Positions 10,936 through 23,616 of a stretch of 64,000 nucleotides of DNA are shown here, piece by piece (the first letter of the stretch is position 1; every line of letters starts with the position of its first letter). The stretch covers positions 15,525,360 to 15,589,359 of the forward strand of contig ML677334.1 of assembly GCA_007922305.1 (NCBI GenBank), written 5' to 3'. The notes below the pieces were generated by a model. The model was not told where the DNA came from. It did not search any database and worked only from the letters and a program-made list of their open reading frames with translations. Source of the DNA: Dermatemys mawii (Eukaryota; Chordata; Testudines; Dermatemydidae). Position numbers and translations under genes: made by a program.

Positions 10936-12039
10936 TTTGTGCATTACAAGTGCACAGCTGGCTACTGTAGCTCTATTAGTTTAGAATCACAGGCAGTTTT
11001 GATGGGTAATGAAATTACTTGTAAATAGCAAAACGTCTAGAATTCATACTCCCACTTTATATTATTTGTATTTATTTTCCTTTTGAATTAAGTTCAAAAG
11101 CTACCATTTGGTGAACTTTAGATAAATCTCTTCCATTGCTCTATTTTTCTCCCTTTTATTGAACAAGAAGAATACAGAGAAAATGTAGCATCTATGAGTA
11201 GCTTAATGTTACCCTTTCCCAGTGAATATGTTAGCACAAAATAAGCATTGGTCTACTTTGCTTTTTTATTTTGTTCTCTTACAAAACACACTTTATCAAG
11301 TTCCAAAATAACATCCCCTTTGGTTTCACATTTAGAGTGCTTCAATTTGTACTTTAAGTACCCCCTTAATGGATATGTGCAATTTCTTTGTCATATACTT
11401 TTACACAAATGGAAACAAATCTCCTTTAAAGAGACAGTGACAGGCTGCAATACCTTTACAAAAATCAGAGATTAGAACTACAAAAAAAGGGACTGTGACA
11501 CCATCTATTTTTCTGAGACTGAAACAGCAAGAAGTCTGAAGAGCAAACAGAAGCAAGATAGACAGTGATATCCTAACCTCTCATTAACTATTTATAAAAG
11601 ACACTTCACTGTCAAATTTATAATTCTTTGTTGATACTACTTTTTGAATTTGCATTGAATGACATTTTGATTATAGTATTCAAATTCCTGTGCCCTTACA
11701 ACTTTGCTTTTTACCATATTTTGTATGCAGAATCTTCCATCTAATGGTCCCGTTTCTGTTCTCCTCTGGATTCCTGAGAGGCCATGCAGAAAGGGTAGCT
11801 AGTTCCCCCTCCTCACGCCTCCCAAGAAATCCTGTCAGGTAGAAGGAATACAGATTGTAACAGCTGTATCATACACCAACTCTTTAATCCTTAGCTCTAA
11901 ATTATGACAATGAAAAAAATGACCCATTTTATTTTATTTTCCTTTTTATATTCAAATTCTTCTACAGTATTAATGTAAAATGTCAGATTGACAGGTCTAT
12001 AGACAGCAGTCCTTCATTTACCTACAGAACAGGTATAGC
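10936..12039. other. unique AT-rich sequence, nothing recognised
   Basis: No coding or repeat structure identified. Confidence 0.5.
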
Positions 12040-13135
12040 ACAGGCAGTGATGGTGCAAGCTCCCTTGATCCATAGCCTTTTAAAAATAAGAAGACACACC
12101 CAGGACCACTGACAGCAATTCCAAGCCCCAGAGAAGAACAGTCAATAGATCCCCCACTAGAAAGGTCTGCTTGACATTTGGGTGGTGCTGCTGGCTGCAC
12201 TTCTAGTGCCCTGCAAGCTGCCAGCTGCATGACTGGGTGCACTCTTCCAGCCTGGCCAGGGCTTCCACATGCCGGCCAGCCTGCCTTTGTTGCTGCTGGT
12301 ACCGTCCTGCATATGCCTAGGAGCCCTGAGGCCCTCCCGGCGGATTTAAAAGGACCCGGGGCTCCCAGCCGCCATGTTCCCTGTATTTTTTTTCCACCCA
12401 TGTGTGGAATGAATTTTGTTGTGTGTGACACATCATCTTCATAACAAAATTAATGTGGTGGGGGTGGGGCCAAGGTTTTCAGAGTATGGGTGGTGGCTCA
12501 GGGCTGGGGCAGAGGGTTGGGGTGCAGGGGTGTGAGGGCTCCAGCTGGGGGTATGAGCTCTGAGGTGGGACTGAGGCTGAGGAGCTCAGGGCTATGGCAG
12601 AGGGTTGGGTACACACGTAGAGACTCTGGCTGGGAGTGTGAGCCAGGGCTCTGGTTTGCGGCTGGAGATGAGGGGTTTGGGATGCAGAAAGGTGCTCCAG
12701 GGCTATGGCAGGGAGAAATTACTCCCCCTGGATATCTCACCCCACAGCAGCAACTGGGCTATGGGGAAGAGGCGCCTCTCCCTGTCATGGCAACTTTGGG
12801 GCAGGGAGTCCAGGGAGAGGCACACTTTCTCTGACCCCAGCAGGTCTGAGCTGGGGCTGGCTCTGGGCTGGTCCAGGCCACCCCAGCCATGCCTGATTCG
12901 GGCCTGGCTGCAGCACAGTTGGGGCAGAGAGAGGGGCACTCTGGCGATGGCAGGTTGGAGGCCAGCCCCCAAGCAGATTCCCTGAGCACCTGTATAGTGC
13001 TAAATAGGCTGCTGCACAGCTGCTCACCTTACAAGGAACTATTCCCCATGCCCCTGGGCAATTGTCCCCTTCCCTCCCTGCCAGCAGTGGGCCCGGAGAC
13101 ACCCAATGGGACTAATCACATGCGTGATGTTAAGC
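12040..13135. repeat. GC-rich repeat-like block, unclassified
   Basis: An abrupt change to G/C-rich sequence in an AT-rich region. Short motifs recur, such as 'gggctatggcag', 'agagggttggg' and 'cagggctctgg', especially at 12480-12720. Overlapping open frames occur in all six frames, which is the expected effect of few AT-rich stops rather than of coding. The texture matches blocks at 27.1-28.5 kb and 42.75-43.0 kb. No TIR, LTR end or target duplication was found. Confidence 0.4.
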
Positions 13136-13689
13136 ATGAGTATTAGAGTCTGCAATATTAGGGCTTTGGTATACATATATATTTTTTAATTATTCTGCTT
13201 TTGCATGCACATTTTTTCATGTGCAGTGAGTTGCACCCAACAGATGTCACCCTTAATTGTGTTAGGCTTGTTCCTGCCAGATCACCGGAGACAACATTTT
13301 GACTGCCAATGTCACTGTGAGCACAAAAAAAGCATGCCTGAGAAAGCAAATTAAGATTCAGATCTGAATATTAACCATTAACTATATTGTGATGCATGGC
13401 TAGAATGGGTTAAACGTCCTTCAAAATAAGTGACTCATATTTGACCCTTAAAGATATGTGGGGAGGTAATGGTTGTGGTTTTGTGTATTTATATATGTAT
13501 GAGTAGGGTCCACAATGTAATCAATGGTCCGTGCATGCTGTATTCAGATAATTCAGAGATCAAAAGACCAATCCAACATTTAAATGAATTGTAAACAGGA
13601 GACAGCTCTGTCTTAATCTCTCTTTGGAATATATAGTAAATCACTGTGAATGGTGGAGGAACAAGCAAATTGCCTTATGTTAATTCTAT
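13136..13689. other. unique AT-rich sequence, nothing recognised
   Basis: No supported feature. The outer repeat at 13690 may begin a little earlier. Confidence 0.4.
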
Positions 13690-15235
13690 AGCTAAGTACC
13701 AGTGATGGACCCACTTCAAAGTCACCCTAATTACCTTTTGTCCCTTGAAGAACTCCAACTTGTAAAAAAAGACATAAGAATGTATAAAAGCTCCTTGGGT
13801 CCTGATCCTGTTCATCTCAGATCTGCTTTAGGTTTCATGAAGGGGAAGCATAAAGCCACAAGGACTGAGATCCCAGTGCTGACAGGATCACCCCGTGTCA
13901 GGATTCCCTCTCCACTCTGAACTCTAGGGTACAGATGTGGGGACCCACATGAAAAAAAATAATCCCCAAAGTTTATTTGACCAGCTTAGGTTAAAACTTC
14001 CCCAGGCACAAGCTTCTTCTGTACCTGGAAGAGCAGTATGCTACCACCATCAAACAAACTCCAAGAATTAGGGGCAGGGCCACTTGGAGCCGCCTCTCCC
14101 CCAAATCCCCCCAAGCCTATACCTCCCTTCCTGGGAAAGGCTGGAGAAAATCCCCTCATCAATCCTGCTAGACGAGCCCAATCCAAAAGCCTGGATCTAC
14201 ACAATGGAAAAAATCAGTCAAATTCTTAAAAGGAAGATTTTAATTAAAGGAAAAGGAGACGAAACAAAATCTCTCTATAGGAATCAGTGGAAAAACACTT
14301 TATAATCACAAAAAGAATCAAAGACAAACCCACACCACAAAGGAATTCCTCCCCCCTCTGCTGAGTTCAAAGTACAGAGAAAACACAGGATATTTCCCAC
14401 AAACATGAGAAATTCACAAGTGAAAAAACTAATATAAGCTACAGCCTTGCCTGGCTAAATTACTTACTGTTGCTGGTGAAAAAGAATATAGATTAGACAG
14501 AGAGAAGAAAAGTGTCTGATTCCTCTGAAAGCCCAAGAGCAAACAAGAGACACAGACCAAGCACTTTCCCATCCCCTAGGTTTGAAAGCATCTTCGGCCC
14601 CCATTGGTCCATTTGGTCAGGAGCACCCAGGTTCCTTTTAGCTTCTTAACCCCTTACAGGTAAGCAGGAATTCTAGGTTACTATATGATTATGACACCCT
14701 GAAATATAAACGTACTATAACCTATGGACTATTTCTGAAAGAACTCTTTGCAACTACCAAGCTCACCCACTCTGCCAGGAATCTGAATCTTAAGAATTGA
14801 ACTCATGTCTGTATGTATATTAATCTTTTAACCATACTTCCTCTCTTTTGCTTTGTTAATTTTAGTTTAGTTAATAAGAATTGGCTGTAAGTGTGTATTT
14901 GGGTAAGATCTGAAACATTCATTATCCTGGGAGGTAATGGGTCTGATCATTTGGGACTGGTAGAACATTTTCTTTTATATAACAAAATAAGATTTTCAGA
15001 AATCATCTTATTTGATGTGGGTACCTGGGTGGAGGCCTGTGGCTGGATCAGTTTAGGCGAACTGTATTGTTTGGACTGCTGAGTAACCAGTAAGGTAATA
15101 AATAAGCTGTTTTATGCTAGTTTGGTAAATCTAAGTAGTGGAATATCCACCACCTTTAAGGGGACTGTCTGCCCCATTCTTTGCAGTTCACCCTAATTGA
15201 GTGATCATAGCTGGCCCCCATTGGGACCCTGGTCA
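13690..15235 (+). repeat. outer repeat element interrupted by a solo LTR
   Basis: The flanks of the solo LTR (13690-13895 and 14697-15235) read through as one sequence once the LTR and one target copy are removed. Together with phrases such as 'ctgtaagtgtgtatttgggt' and 'gggactgtctgccccattct', this suggests a single older repeat, perhaps an LTR of another family. I could not define its ends. Confidence 0.4.
13896..14696 (-). mobile_element. solo LTR (801 bp), same family as the 6.7-kb element
   Basis: It begins TGTCAGGATTCCCTC and ends GATTATGACA. Flanking 5-bp duplications are CCCCG (13891-13895) and CCCTG (14697-14701), which differ by one transition. Read on the - strand, its end matches the left LTR at 6694-7473 ('tgggtccccacatctgtacc', 'ctagagttcagagtgg') and its start shares 'tacctgtaaggggttaag'. 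A single LTR with a target duplication is the usual product of LTR-LTR recombination. Confidence 0.8.
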
Positions 15236-15365
15236 TATATATATGGCCATGTTTTCCTGGCTTAAACATGAAGCTGTGCCTTTAGAAGATTATAGAGATA
15301 AAACATAACCTACTATGCATTGTGCTAAAATATTCCATTATCTCCAAAATGCCTCCTTAGATGAA

Positions 15366-15545
15366 GAATTAGATCCTGCAACACATCTGCTGAGCACTCT
15401 GCCCCCAAAACCAGGAAAACACTTAAGCACATGCTTAACTTTCCAGGAAAGCCCAGGAGTAGTCCTGTTGATTTAGTGCTCTGCCAGATTGACGTCAGAG
15501 TACTCAGCAGTTTTAGGATTGAGATCTAAATGTTTAGGAACCAGT
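15366..15545. repeat. palindromic low-copy-like repeat
   Basis: Contains 'taagcacatgcttaact' and flanking 'gatcctgcaac...ggattgagatc' in inverted order, with 'gtcctgttgatttagtgctc' between. The pattern suits an old MITE; a related fragment is at 44280-44340. Confidence 0.35.
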
Positions 15546-15850
15546 CCTGTAACAAGCTGTGCACAGGTAAACCCCGGAGAGCAATCTGAGCTCAGTGCTT
15601 GCCTACATGTATGCTCATGCAGAGCCAGTTGTAGGATTGGGGTCTAAAACTGTGGAAAGGTCATTATTATGTACATAAGCTCTTTGCAGTGTAGACACAC
15701 TCTGACAGGCAGATAAAATTCAGTTATAGGATGAGGCTGCAGTTTGAACCGACATACCAGAGCTAGCTTTTATTGTGCTAAATAGGTAACGAAGTAGCAA
15801 AGCTGCAGCAGTGCACACTACAGTGTGCACTGTACAAGACTTTCCAGGAG

Positions 15851-16040
15851 TAATTATTGGTAATTATTGCGTAATTATTGGTAAAAATTATTGCAAAATT
15901 ATTTTAAATTATTTTAAATTATTGGTAAATTAATTATATAATTAATTATATCATTATAATTATGTAATTATTGGTAAAAATATATAAAAAAATTATATAA
16001 TTATAAAAATTATTGGTAAAAATTGGGTAATTATTTGCAG
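15851..16040. repeat. AT-rich degenerate tandem repeat ('taattattgg')
   Basis: Several copies of 'aattattggtaa' and 'attataatta'-type units in 190 bp of almost pure A/T. Confidence 0.7.
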
Positions 16041-17611
16041 TGCTAGCTGAAGCACAGTCTGCCATGGCTTCACTACCCAAGATACCTGATCTAGTTTTAA
16101 TTCAGTGAAGTCACACACTGTGATTGCAGTACGGAAATACACTCAGAATTCATAGAATTGTTCACTTTTCCTCTGAACTATGTGTGCACCCTTCTGGCTG
16201 CTTGTTCTCCATACACTGAAAATGATTAATTTGGAATGTGTCTTGACTAGTATGAAAATGAAGCAAAAAATAAGAAGTAAAAACAAACAAAAAAATCCAG
16301 ACAAAGCAATTACATCAAATTAAAGTTTTTGGAGGGTACAAATCATTTATGAAATTATGTTTCATGTTGTGAATCCATACTAACAGTATTAGTATGGTTT
16401 AAGCAGAGCAATTAAATTGTGAAACTAACTTTGGATGTTTTTTAAATCCTCTTTGTTTTAGCTTCTGTTATATACATCTTATCACAATCTTTTTTTTAAG
16501 GCATTCTAATTTGGAGCATCTTATTTGTGTAAAAAAAAGAAAAAAGGCCTTGATTGACATAATATTATGTTTGCAATTAAAATAAATATACAGTGTTAAA
16601 TTACTTAAGACTCAAACATTTATGCAGAAAGATGAAAGCTAAATAAATTTAACTTACAGATGTCATTTTAAAGGCTGTAATTAAGACTTTAAAAATCAAT
16701 GCCTTTTTTCAGAGTACTGTGTTATTATTATTAGAGAACGCTCTGTTACAAATAGGCCTTATTAAGAATAACCTTTATAGATCACATTTTTGTTTTCATA
16801 ATGGTCAGACTGAACTTTGGAAGTTTGTATGGCTAGTAGTAGTTTTATGAGAGTTTAGAAATGCAGAAGAATCTTCCATTGCATGTTCATGCACATCTAA
16901 AATCATTCCAGTCACACATTCAGATGAACAAACTATTACTGCATGTCACAGCTTCTGTAAAAGAACTGTATCACAGCTAATAGCACAGCAATTCTTGCAA
17001 GATTTAACTGTCAATACATTCAGTTAAACAAAACTTGTATTTACTGGTGAGTCCCAATAATATTATACCCTTTTTATTACTGGGTGATGGAAAAAATGTT
17101 TGATTTAAACATTCTCTTAAGAATCATGGTTGCCCAGGTCTTATTCAACAGATACTGATAAAAAGCGAACGAGATTTTTTAAATCAACCTAGATAATACA
17201 ATTTGGACATCACATAAAAGATGAACATTCAAATTCATGGCACTCAAAGATCATAATCATAATATAGGTGCATTTCCTCTATAAGAATAAATGTTAGAAG
17301 AAAACAAGATTTTTTTATGAGTTGAAACTGAAAGATTTTGAAAGTTTAAGAGCCAAAATACAAACCCATCTTTCTTCTCTTGTAAAAACACATTTGTCTT
17401 TTTTACATAATTAGAGTTCCTGTTACAGCAACACTAAAATTTCTTCACATGACTGACAACCATGAAATTCTAACTGACATTCTTAGAACTCTCTGACATC
17501 CATTTTCCTTCAGTCCAGCTGCATTTAAGTATCTGTCTCTCAGTTTCTCAATATGAATACATTTAGGCATCTAACTAATGTATCATTCTTGACATCTATT
17601 CACCTTGAGCA
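16041..17611. other. unique AT-rich sequence, nothing recognised
   Basis: No gene, TIR or known repeat was recognised. The low repeat content could fit a conserved non-coding block, but this cannot be judged without alignment. Confidence 0.4.

Positions 17612-17661
<50 letters not shown>
17612..17661. repeat. (TG)n(TA)n compound microsatellite
   Basis: About 9 TG units followed by about 16 TA units. Confidence 0.95.
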
Positions 17662-17664
<3 letters not shown>

Positions 17665-19338
17665 CTTTTTTAAATAAAATATAATAAGATATAAGGCATA
17701 GTTAAGGGACAGTCTCATCTGCTGCACTGAAAAATGTAATTCTGGAAACAGTGGAAAATAAGTACGAGTGAAGATTCACAAAGGATCTAAAATATATACC
17801 TGTTTTCAAACAAGAATATTGAGTTATATCAAGGCACATCGAGGACAGTGCAGGAGTGGTAGAATGGGGCACACAGTTACAGAATATGCATTATGCCCTC
17901 CAGAGTTCCTACAAAGCACAGTCTCTATACTTCTCTTTTATTGTACAGTCTACTCCCAAGCCACCAAACTACATTGTTTGGTGTGGAAGGAGAGACATGT
18001 CCCCATATCCTCCTTGTTCAGAGATGACTAGCTTCACAGTCTCATCGTAGCAGTTGTACTTGAACATCACTTGCAAATGCTAAGTAGATTATGCAGTCTG
18101 AAAACCTGAAGTGCCAATACTCAGCCATGAATATGAAGATCCCATTAACAGGGTTCATATGTCATAGAAATAAAACCATGATATAATATTTGCTTTGATA
18201 ATGGTTTATCAGGGTCAATACCCTAAACTGTACTGTGCACTAGGGCACAGCAAAAAATAGAAAGCAAAACATAGTTACAAATTTTACATAAATTCAGTAA
18301 ATACAGACATCTGCATCAAAGGTGTATTAGTCATCTTCCTTAATTTATTTCATATATAAAGCTCATGAATCATTGCTGTGTTCTATTTGACCAATTCTTA
18401 AGTCTCCCGGACTCAGCTTTGCCTCATTAAGGACCAGAAGACTGGACCAAAATGTGGTTACTTTTCTTTCTATGCTATTTCACTTGCTTTCCCCCACCGT
18501 GTCCACAGTATTCTTTTTCACAGTGTTTGAGATTGTTCAGTCCTTCTTGGTGCTGTATACATTCATTCAGTTCCTTGGAAACCCCTGCTTGACCTCCTGG
18601 TACAAAACATAAAAACAGATGAAGAAACCCTGGCAACCATCCACGATAGGTATTTGTAAGCATGAAATAAAGTTCCATTAGCGTTAAAGCTGCTTGTGTG
18701 CTGTTGCTTCAAACCACTAATGAATCCATAAAAGTGTACTTTAATTTTCCCTAAATGAATAGAATAATGTGACTGGGTAAGTGCTGGCTGACAGTTTTTC
18801 TCGGAATCATAAGTGGTTTCAAGACGTGAAATAACTGTCCCAACATGGCCTACTGAGCAGAATGAGGAAGAGTAAATATCTCAGTATGATTAAATCTAAT
18901 ATGCCGCAACATCAGGGGTATCCAAGGGAATAAGGGGAAACCACCTTGTTTGAAATTCTAAGTTTGACTCTGTTAAAGTATCAGCCATCACAGGAACACT
19001 TCGTTACAAGATCAACACAATAGAGAGTGGATGCCCCTTTGTTCTCAAGAATACATTAATTCAAATAGCAAATTGAATCCCTTGTTAGTTACACAGATAG
19101 TTTCAGTGGAAGACCTTGTCATTCCAGACTCGGTAGGAGGCTTATGTAATTTTTGTAATCATATACACTACCTTTGCATTCTGGTGTCTCTCCTAATCAT
19201 TCTAGAAAGGTGTTGGGTGCTCACTTCTGGGAAGCTAAGTGTAACAGGCAAAATTCAAGCCCGCTGTTAACTAGGGGCAACCCCATCTAGTTTAATGGGA
19301 GTTGCACCCCATGTCTGAACGTGATTTAGCTCTAAATA
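17662..19338. other. unique sequence, nothing recognised
   Basis: Open frames at 17768-18050 and 18475-18678 lack domains and coding bias. Confidence 0.45.
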
Positions 19339-19524
19339 CAGGAAAACCCCATTTATCCAGCTCTTTGCATTAACCGAACAATCAGGACTCCAGGGCCAGA
19401 AGCAGGCAATCTCTCCTGTGTGACTATGCTGCAGCATTACCCTTTCCCATTTTTCAGATTACCCAGACTTTTGATTATCTGATCAGGCCTCAGTCCCAAA
19501 TAGAACAAATAAATGGGGTTCTAC
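19339..19524. mobile_element. MITE with Tigger-like ends
   Basis: Inverted ends 'caggaaaaccccatttatcc' and 'aaataaatggggttctac' with TA on both sides. The inner sequences 'gcattaaccgaacaatcagg' and 'tgattatctgatcaggcct' also pair loosely. It fits a non-autonomous Tc1/mariner-type element, diverged, so the right border is uncertain by a few bases. Confidence 0.55.
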
Positions 19525-20901
19525 TATTTCCTATGAAGAACATGAGATTTAAGTGGAGCTGTTCCTGCTTTCACTAGGTCAGAATCTGGCTGAATAAGCT
19601 TAAGATCATATGAAAAAACACTAATGAATATGAGCTGATTCCCTTCTGCATTACATGACTCTTATTTTCCATCAGAAAAGAGCTCACATCTTAAGGTCCT
19701 GTGCATGAACTGAAACACTGTTTCTTTTTCTGAATATTCTCCATTGTTGCATGTAGAAGGGAAATGTGTTGCTTAGAGCAGACTCATTTAATTTTTGAAG
19801 GTGGTGATGTTGAAACAGATGGCGGTTGGTGACAGTGTTAATGGCACAAGCAGCGTCGGAAAACAGCTCAGCAATAACTCAAAATAGTGTAAGGGAAAAA
19901 GCAGGTGACTTTTTGGCTCCCGGTGCACATCTGTTGTGAGATAAATGAGGTTATTCTCTGCCCATCTAACATTCATATTAAAAATGTTTTAATTAAGTTT
20001 ATTATTGTTTCATCCTTGCTCTGCCTAAGGACATCTTATGTAAGTCAACACAAATCCAGGATGAAGAAAAGTAGATAGATAACTTTTCACAAGACAACAT
20101 ATTGAGATATCAGCCTTTTGGAAGACATTTAATGTAAAGTATGATTTCATTAAATTTTGGGGTTTGAGACCATGACATCATGATGATGAGAATGGTCATG
20201 ATGGCTAAATCTCTCCTGCACTGAATTTTGGTGCAAGGGGAGGAAAGGCTGGTGTCATGGACTCAGCTCCAGACTCTTAAACTGGATTCCAGACCAGGTT
20301 ATAGGACTGTGGTACAGTACAAATACTAGCAAATGCATCATTTCATATAGACAGTAGTTATCTTCAGTTTGTCTACAGAAGGGACTATTCGGTCTATGAA
20401 AAGAGCCAGGTATACCTATGGCTAAGGGCACGCTGTACAGTGTAACTGGTCCTCAGCTCCATTTCATCTTGCCTTGACCCTACTTCTAGTCTCACATGAA
20501 ACCCCAACCCCAGGAGATCCAGCAGATGGGTTTCTGAGGGAGAGAGCAGCATGCTTTATTGCACCTCCTCTGGTTCCCCATCATCTGAAGAACTAGAGGG
20601 GATATTCTGGTCTTGTGTGTGGAAAGAGAATACCAAAGATGATTTTGTAAAATCAAATCATTTTGTAGCAGAGGCCTTGCTAAGCAAAATTAGGCAGTGT
20701 AACTTGCCAAGCCAAAAGTAGGCAGCCATTTGGTAGATTTTCTTGTTGCTTTCTATGAATATTGATTATTGGTAATTCAGCCAGAGAAAGTGTTCAGAAT
20801 AACTGGTGGTATTAGGCTTCATCAAATGAGTAGCAGGTAAGTCTTTTTTGCTTTGTAAATTGTAATAAATAAATGGCATTCATACTTGTTATTTATCTAC
20901 C
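19525..20901. other. unique sequence, nothing recognised
   Basis: No supported feature. Confidence 0.45.
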
Positions 20902-21067
20902 TTCAAATTGTAATGAATATTTCCAATGCTAATTGCTGATTTTCTATATTTAGAGGGAACAGACACATATGGAGATAATAGCACAATGTGATATTTATGA
21001 GGTGCCAGTTCTCTTATAAATATAGAAATTGAGTAATTAGCACTAGAAATATTCATTGAAATTTCAA
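20902..21067. repeat. imperfect inverted repeat with arms of about 55 bp
   Basis: The left arm (20902-20958) contains 'aatgaatatttccaatgcta'. The right arm (21012-21067), read in reverse, contains 'aatgaatatttctagtgcta'. The pairing continues through 'tttctatattta' on both sides. About 53 bp separate the arms. It may be an old MITE or a stable hairpin. I see no clear target duplication. Confidence 0.6.
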
Positions 21068-22885
21068 TGCACTCTTTGGGAGTTTAAATTAATTGAGCTA
21101 AAGTTGATGATACTTGTCATAAATTAATATTTTGGGGAGTCGGAACTTGACTCTCTGGAGATATGCTTTCAACTTCAGAATAATTTGAATAAGAGAAACA
21201 TTGGCCATGGTGAGCATTTCTTGTAAAAGGGAAAGGCATCAAAAATCCATTATAGCTACTTGATAAAGACGGTAGATGTTAGCAAGTTGGTTGCTTGAAA
21301 TGGAGTTTGTTTCCCACCATCTCAGTCTACTTCATTCTTTGAGCTGTCACCAGCACAAGGGGAAATGATTTAGAACAGCAATATGATTTTTATCTTTTCA
21401 AGGACAACTATGTCTAAGAGAGGGTGAAGCAGCATTGGCATAGTTATAAAATATACCATAGGCATTTTTTTATAATATACGAAGTAATGACAGTCAGTTG
21501 TCCTCAGCCTAAGTGCCAAATATTATTTCAAAGAGATCAAGAGGCCACAATCAGCACTTTAAGGTGCATTCTCTGCTCCCTTTGCATTGGCTTGGCAGCA
21601 CAAAAGGAGTGCAAACTACCTACAATTCTTCAGCTGGTGATTCCCCCAGTGTGGAATAGCCAAGTCCTGCTTCTCTTTATACAGCCTTTAGTGCAGAAAG
21701 GGAGACTGGCTTCAGTACACTGTGCTGTGGCTATCCTTACTTCATATAAGGTTCCTAAAGGACCATGCTAGTTCATGCAAACTGGGGTGGCCCCTACGCT
21801 GCTGTAACCTAGGCAGGGCAGAGAATCATTGAGCTGTACTTGGTTGGTTGTTCTCAATTATTTTATTTTTTCTCCCCCTTTTTTTTTTGGCCACCTTGGT
21901 GATTGTGCTGGGGAGAGTAACAGAGTCAATCAAGTTCTCCCTGGGAGCTTCCATTACCGAGCAGGTTACCAGGAATTGGAACCACCAGCATTATCTCTCT
22001 CCCCTCTGTGATGCAAAAGATGGACGTCAGCTCGTCAACGGCTGAAGCAAGAAAGGGACAGCAGTAGCTCAGAGCGCTGCCAAATCATATCAGAATTATT
22101 CTTTGGGCTGCAGAGAAAGTAGACAGAGGCACATCTTTCACATAGTGACAAGTCTGATTTAAACACTCCAGTTCAAAAACCACAGAGCATGGCTCAGGGA
22201 ACACATTTCATTCATAATCAAATACACGTTTTCTCTTTATCACAGAGAATTCGCTGGGTACATTGACTTGACTCACCATGACACCCACACATTCTGAAAA
22301 AGAAAATGTGCAATGTAAAATTCAAACACACACAAGTAATAATGTATTTGATTTTCCTCTTAAATGTGCAGTTGTGATATCAAGTAAACACTTTGACAAA
22401 AATATGATGCAACAGGTTCAAAGAAATTGAATATTTGTTTTAAAATGGCAGTAGGCTACTAGTTTTCTTTTTTTGAAAGTAGTGACATCAAACTGAAAAA
22501 AATATTATCTCTGGTTTAAGTTTTAAAGGCATAAAAGTCATCAAATTCAGGGTAATGATTCTTGCAGTGATCACATCTTGAGTACCTCACCAATACAATA
22601 TATCATTAGTGTCTGTGCTCCAGTGTTAACTGTTTAGTATTTTCCACAAAACACAAGAACAGAACAAATAACCCAGGAATCATATCTACTAAATCATATC
22701 TAATAAAATCATATTATTAGAGGAGAAATTATTCGATTCCTGCCTACCAAAATACGTTGCATTAATCAAAACTTTAGGGAAAGTCAAAAGGCTTTCTGTT
22801 GGTCTAGTTAATTCTCCCTATACCACTAAATAAATATATAAATTCTTAGAGGATTTTGACCTTGAAGTTGAATAAAGTATTCAGC

Positions 22886-22888
<3 letters not shown>
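21068..22888. other. unique sequence, nothing recognised
   Basis: Open frames at 21424-21771 and 21829-22045 show no domain and no homologue that I recognise. Confidence 0.45.
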
Positions 22889-22920
<32 letters not shown>

Positions 22921-23616
22921 AGAGCACAGAGAAGGCAAATTTCCCTCTCACCCTTCTGCATGGTGGATCTCTATTCTGATCGTCTCATCTCTCAACATGC
23001 ATGGATCTCATGTTGAGGTCAACTGAGGTTTATATATCTATATATATATCTATAAAACTATATATATATCTATATATCGATATATAGATATATAGATATA
23101 AAAAACTCAATTGACCTCAGCATGAGATCCATGCTTGTTGAGAGATGAGACTATCAGACTAGATATATAGATATATCTAAACTATATATAAACTATAAAT
23201 ATATATAACCTCAACTGATCTCAACATGAGATCCATGCATATTGAGAGATGAGACTATCAGATTAGAAATCCACCATGTAGAAGAGTGGGAGGAAAATTT
23301 GCCTTCTCTGTGCTCAGCTTCATATATATTTATTTTTATATATACATATACACACACACAGAGCTTTATATACATTTATATATATATATATATATATATA
23401 CACATACATACACACTTTATTCAGCTCCAAGGGCAAAATTTTTTAAGAATTACAGGGCAGCTCTCAACTGCAGTGATCAGCTCTCTCTTACATACCTGAA
23501 ACCTCCATTGACCTCAAGATGAGATCCATGCATGTTGAGAGATCAGACTATCAGACTAGAGATCCACCATGAAGGAAGGAGGCAGGGAAATTTGCCTTCT
23601 CTGTGCTCAGTTTTCT
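22889..23616. repeat. array of inverted and direct modules separated by TA microsatellites
   Basis: A module 'gagatccatgcatgttgaga' plus flanking 'gatgagactatcag' and 'gatccaccatg' occurs four times. The first is inverted (about 22921-23028). The others are direct: 23106-23161 (partial), 23208-23320 and 23501-23616. Full modules end in 'aaatttgccttctctgtgct', which is also present inverted at 22921. The spacers are (TG)n, (TATA)n and (CA)n tracts, with an AT-palindromic stretch around 23075. Open frames here are translations of simple repeats. Confidence 0.85.

Noticed and set aside
12018..13146. Many overlapping open frames in the GC-rich block
   Set aside because: All six frames are open because stop codons are rare in GC-rich DNA; no domain or start/splice context supports any.
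17612..17661. Z-DNA or promoter signal at (TG)n(TA)n
   Set aside because: Compound microsatellites are common, and no gene or CpG island is adjacent.
23242..23522. Two overlapping 78-85 codon frames
   Set aside because: Their translations are tyrosine/isoleucine repeats from the TA microsatellite.
22921..23616. CRISPR-like array
   Set aside because: Modules are not evenly spaced, one is inverted, spacers are microsatellites, and the genome is eukaryotic.
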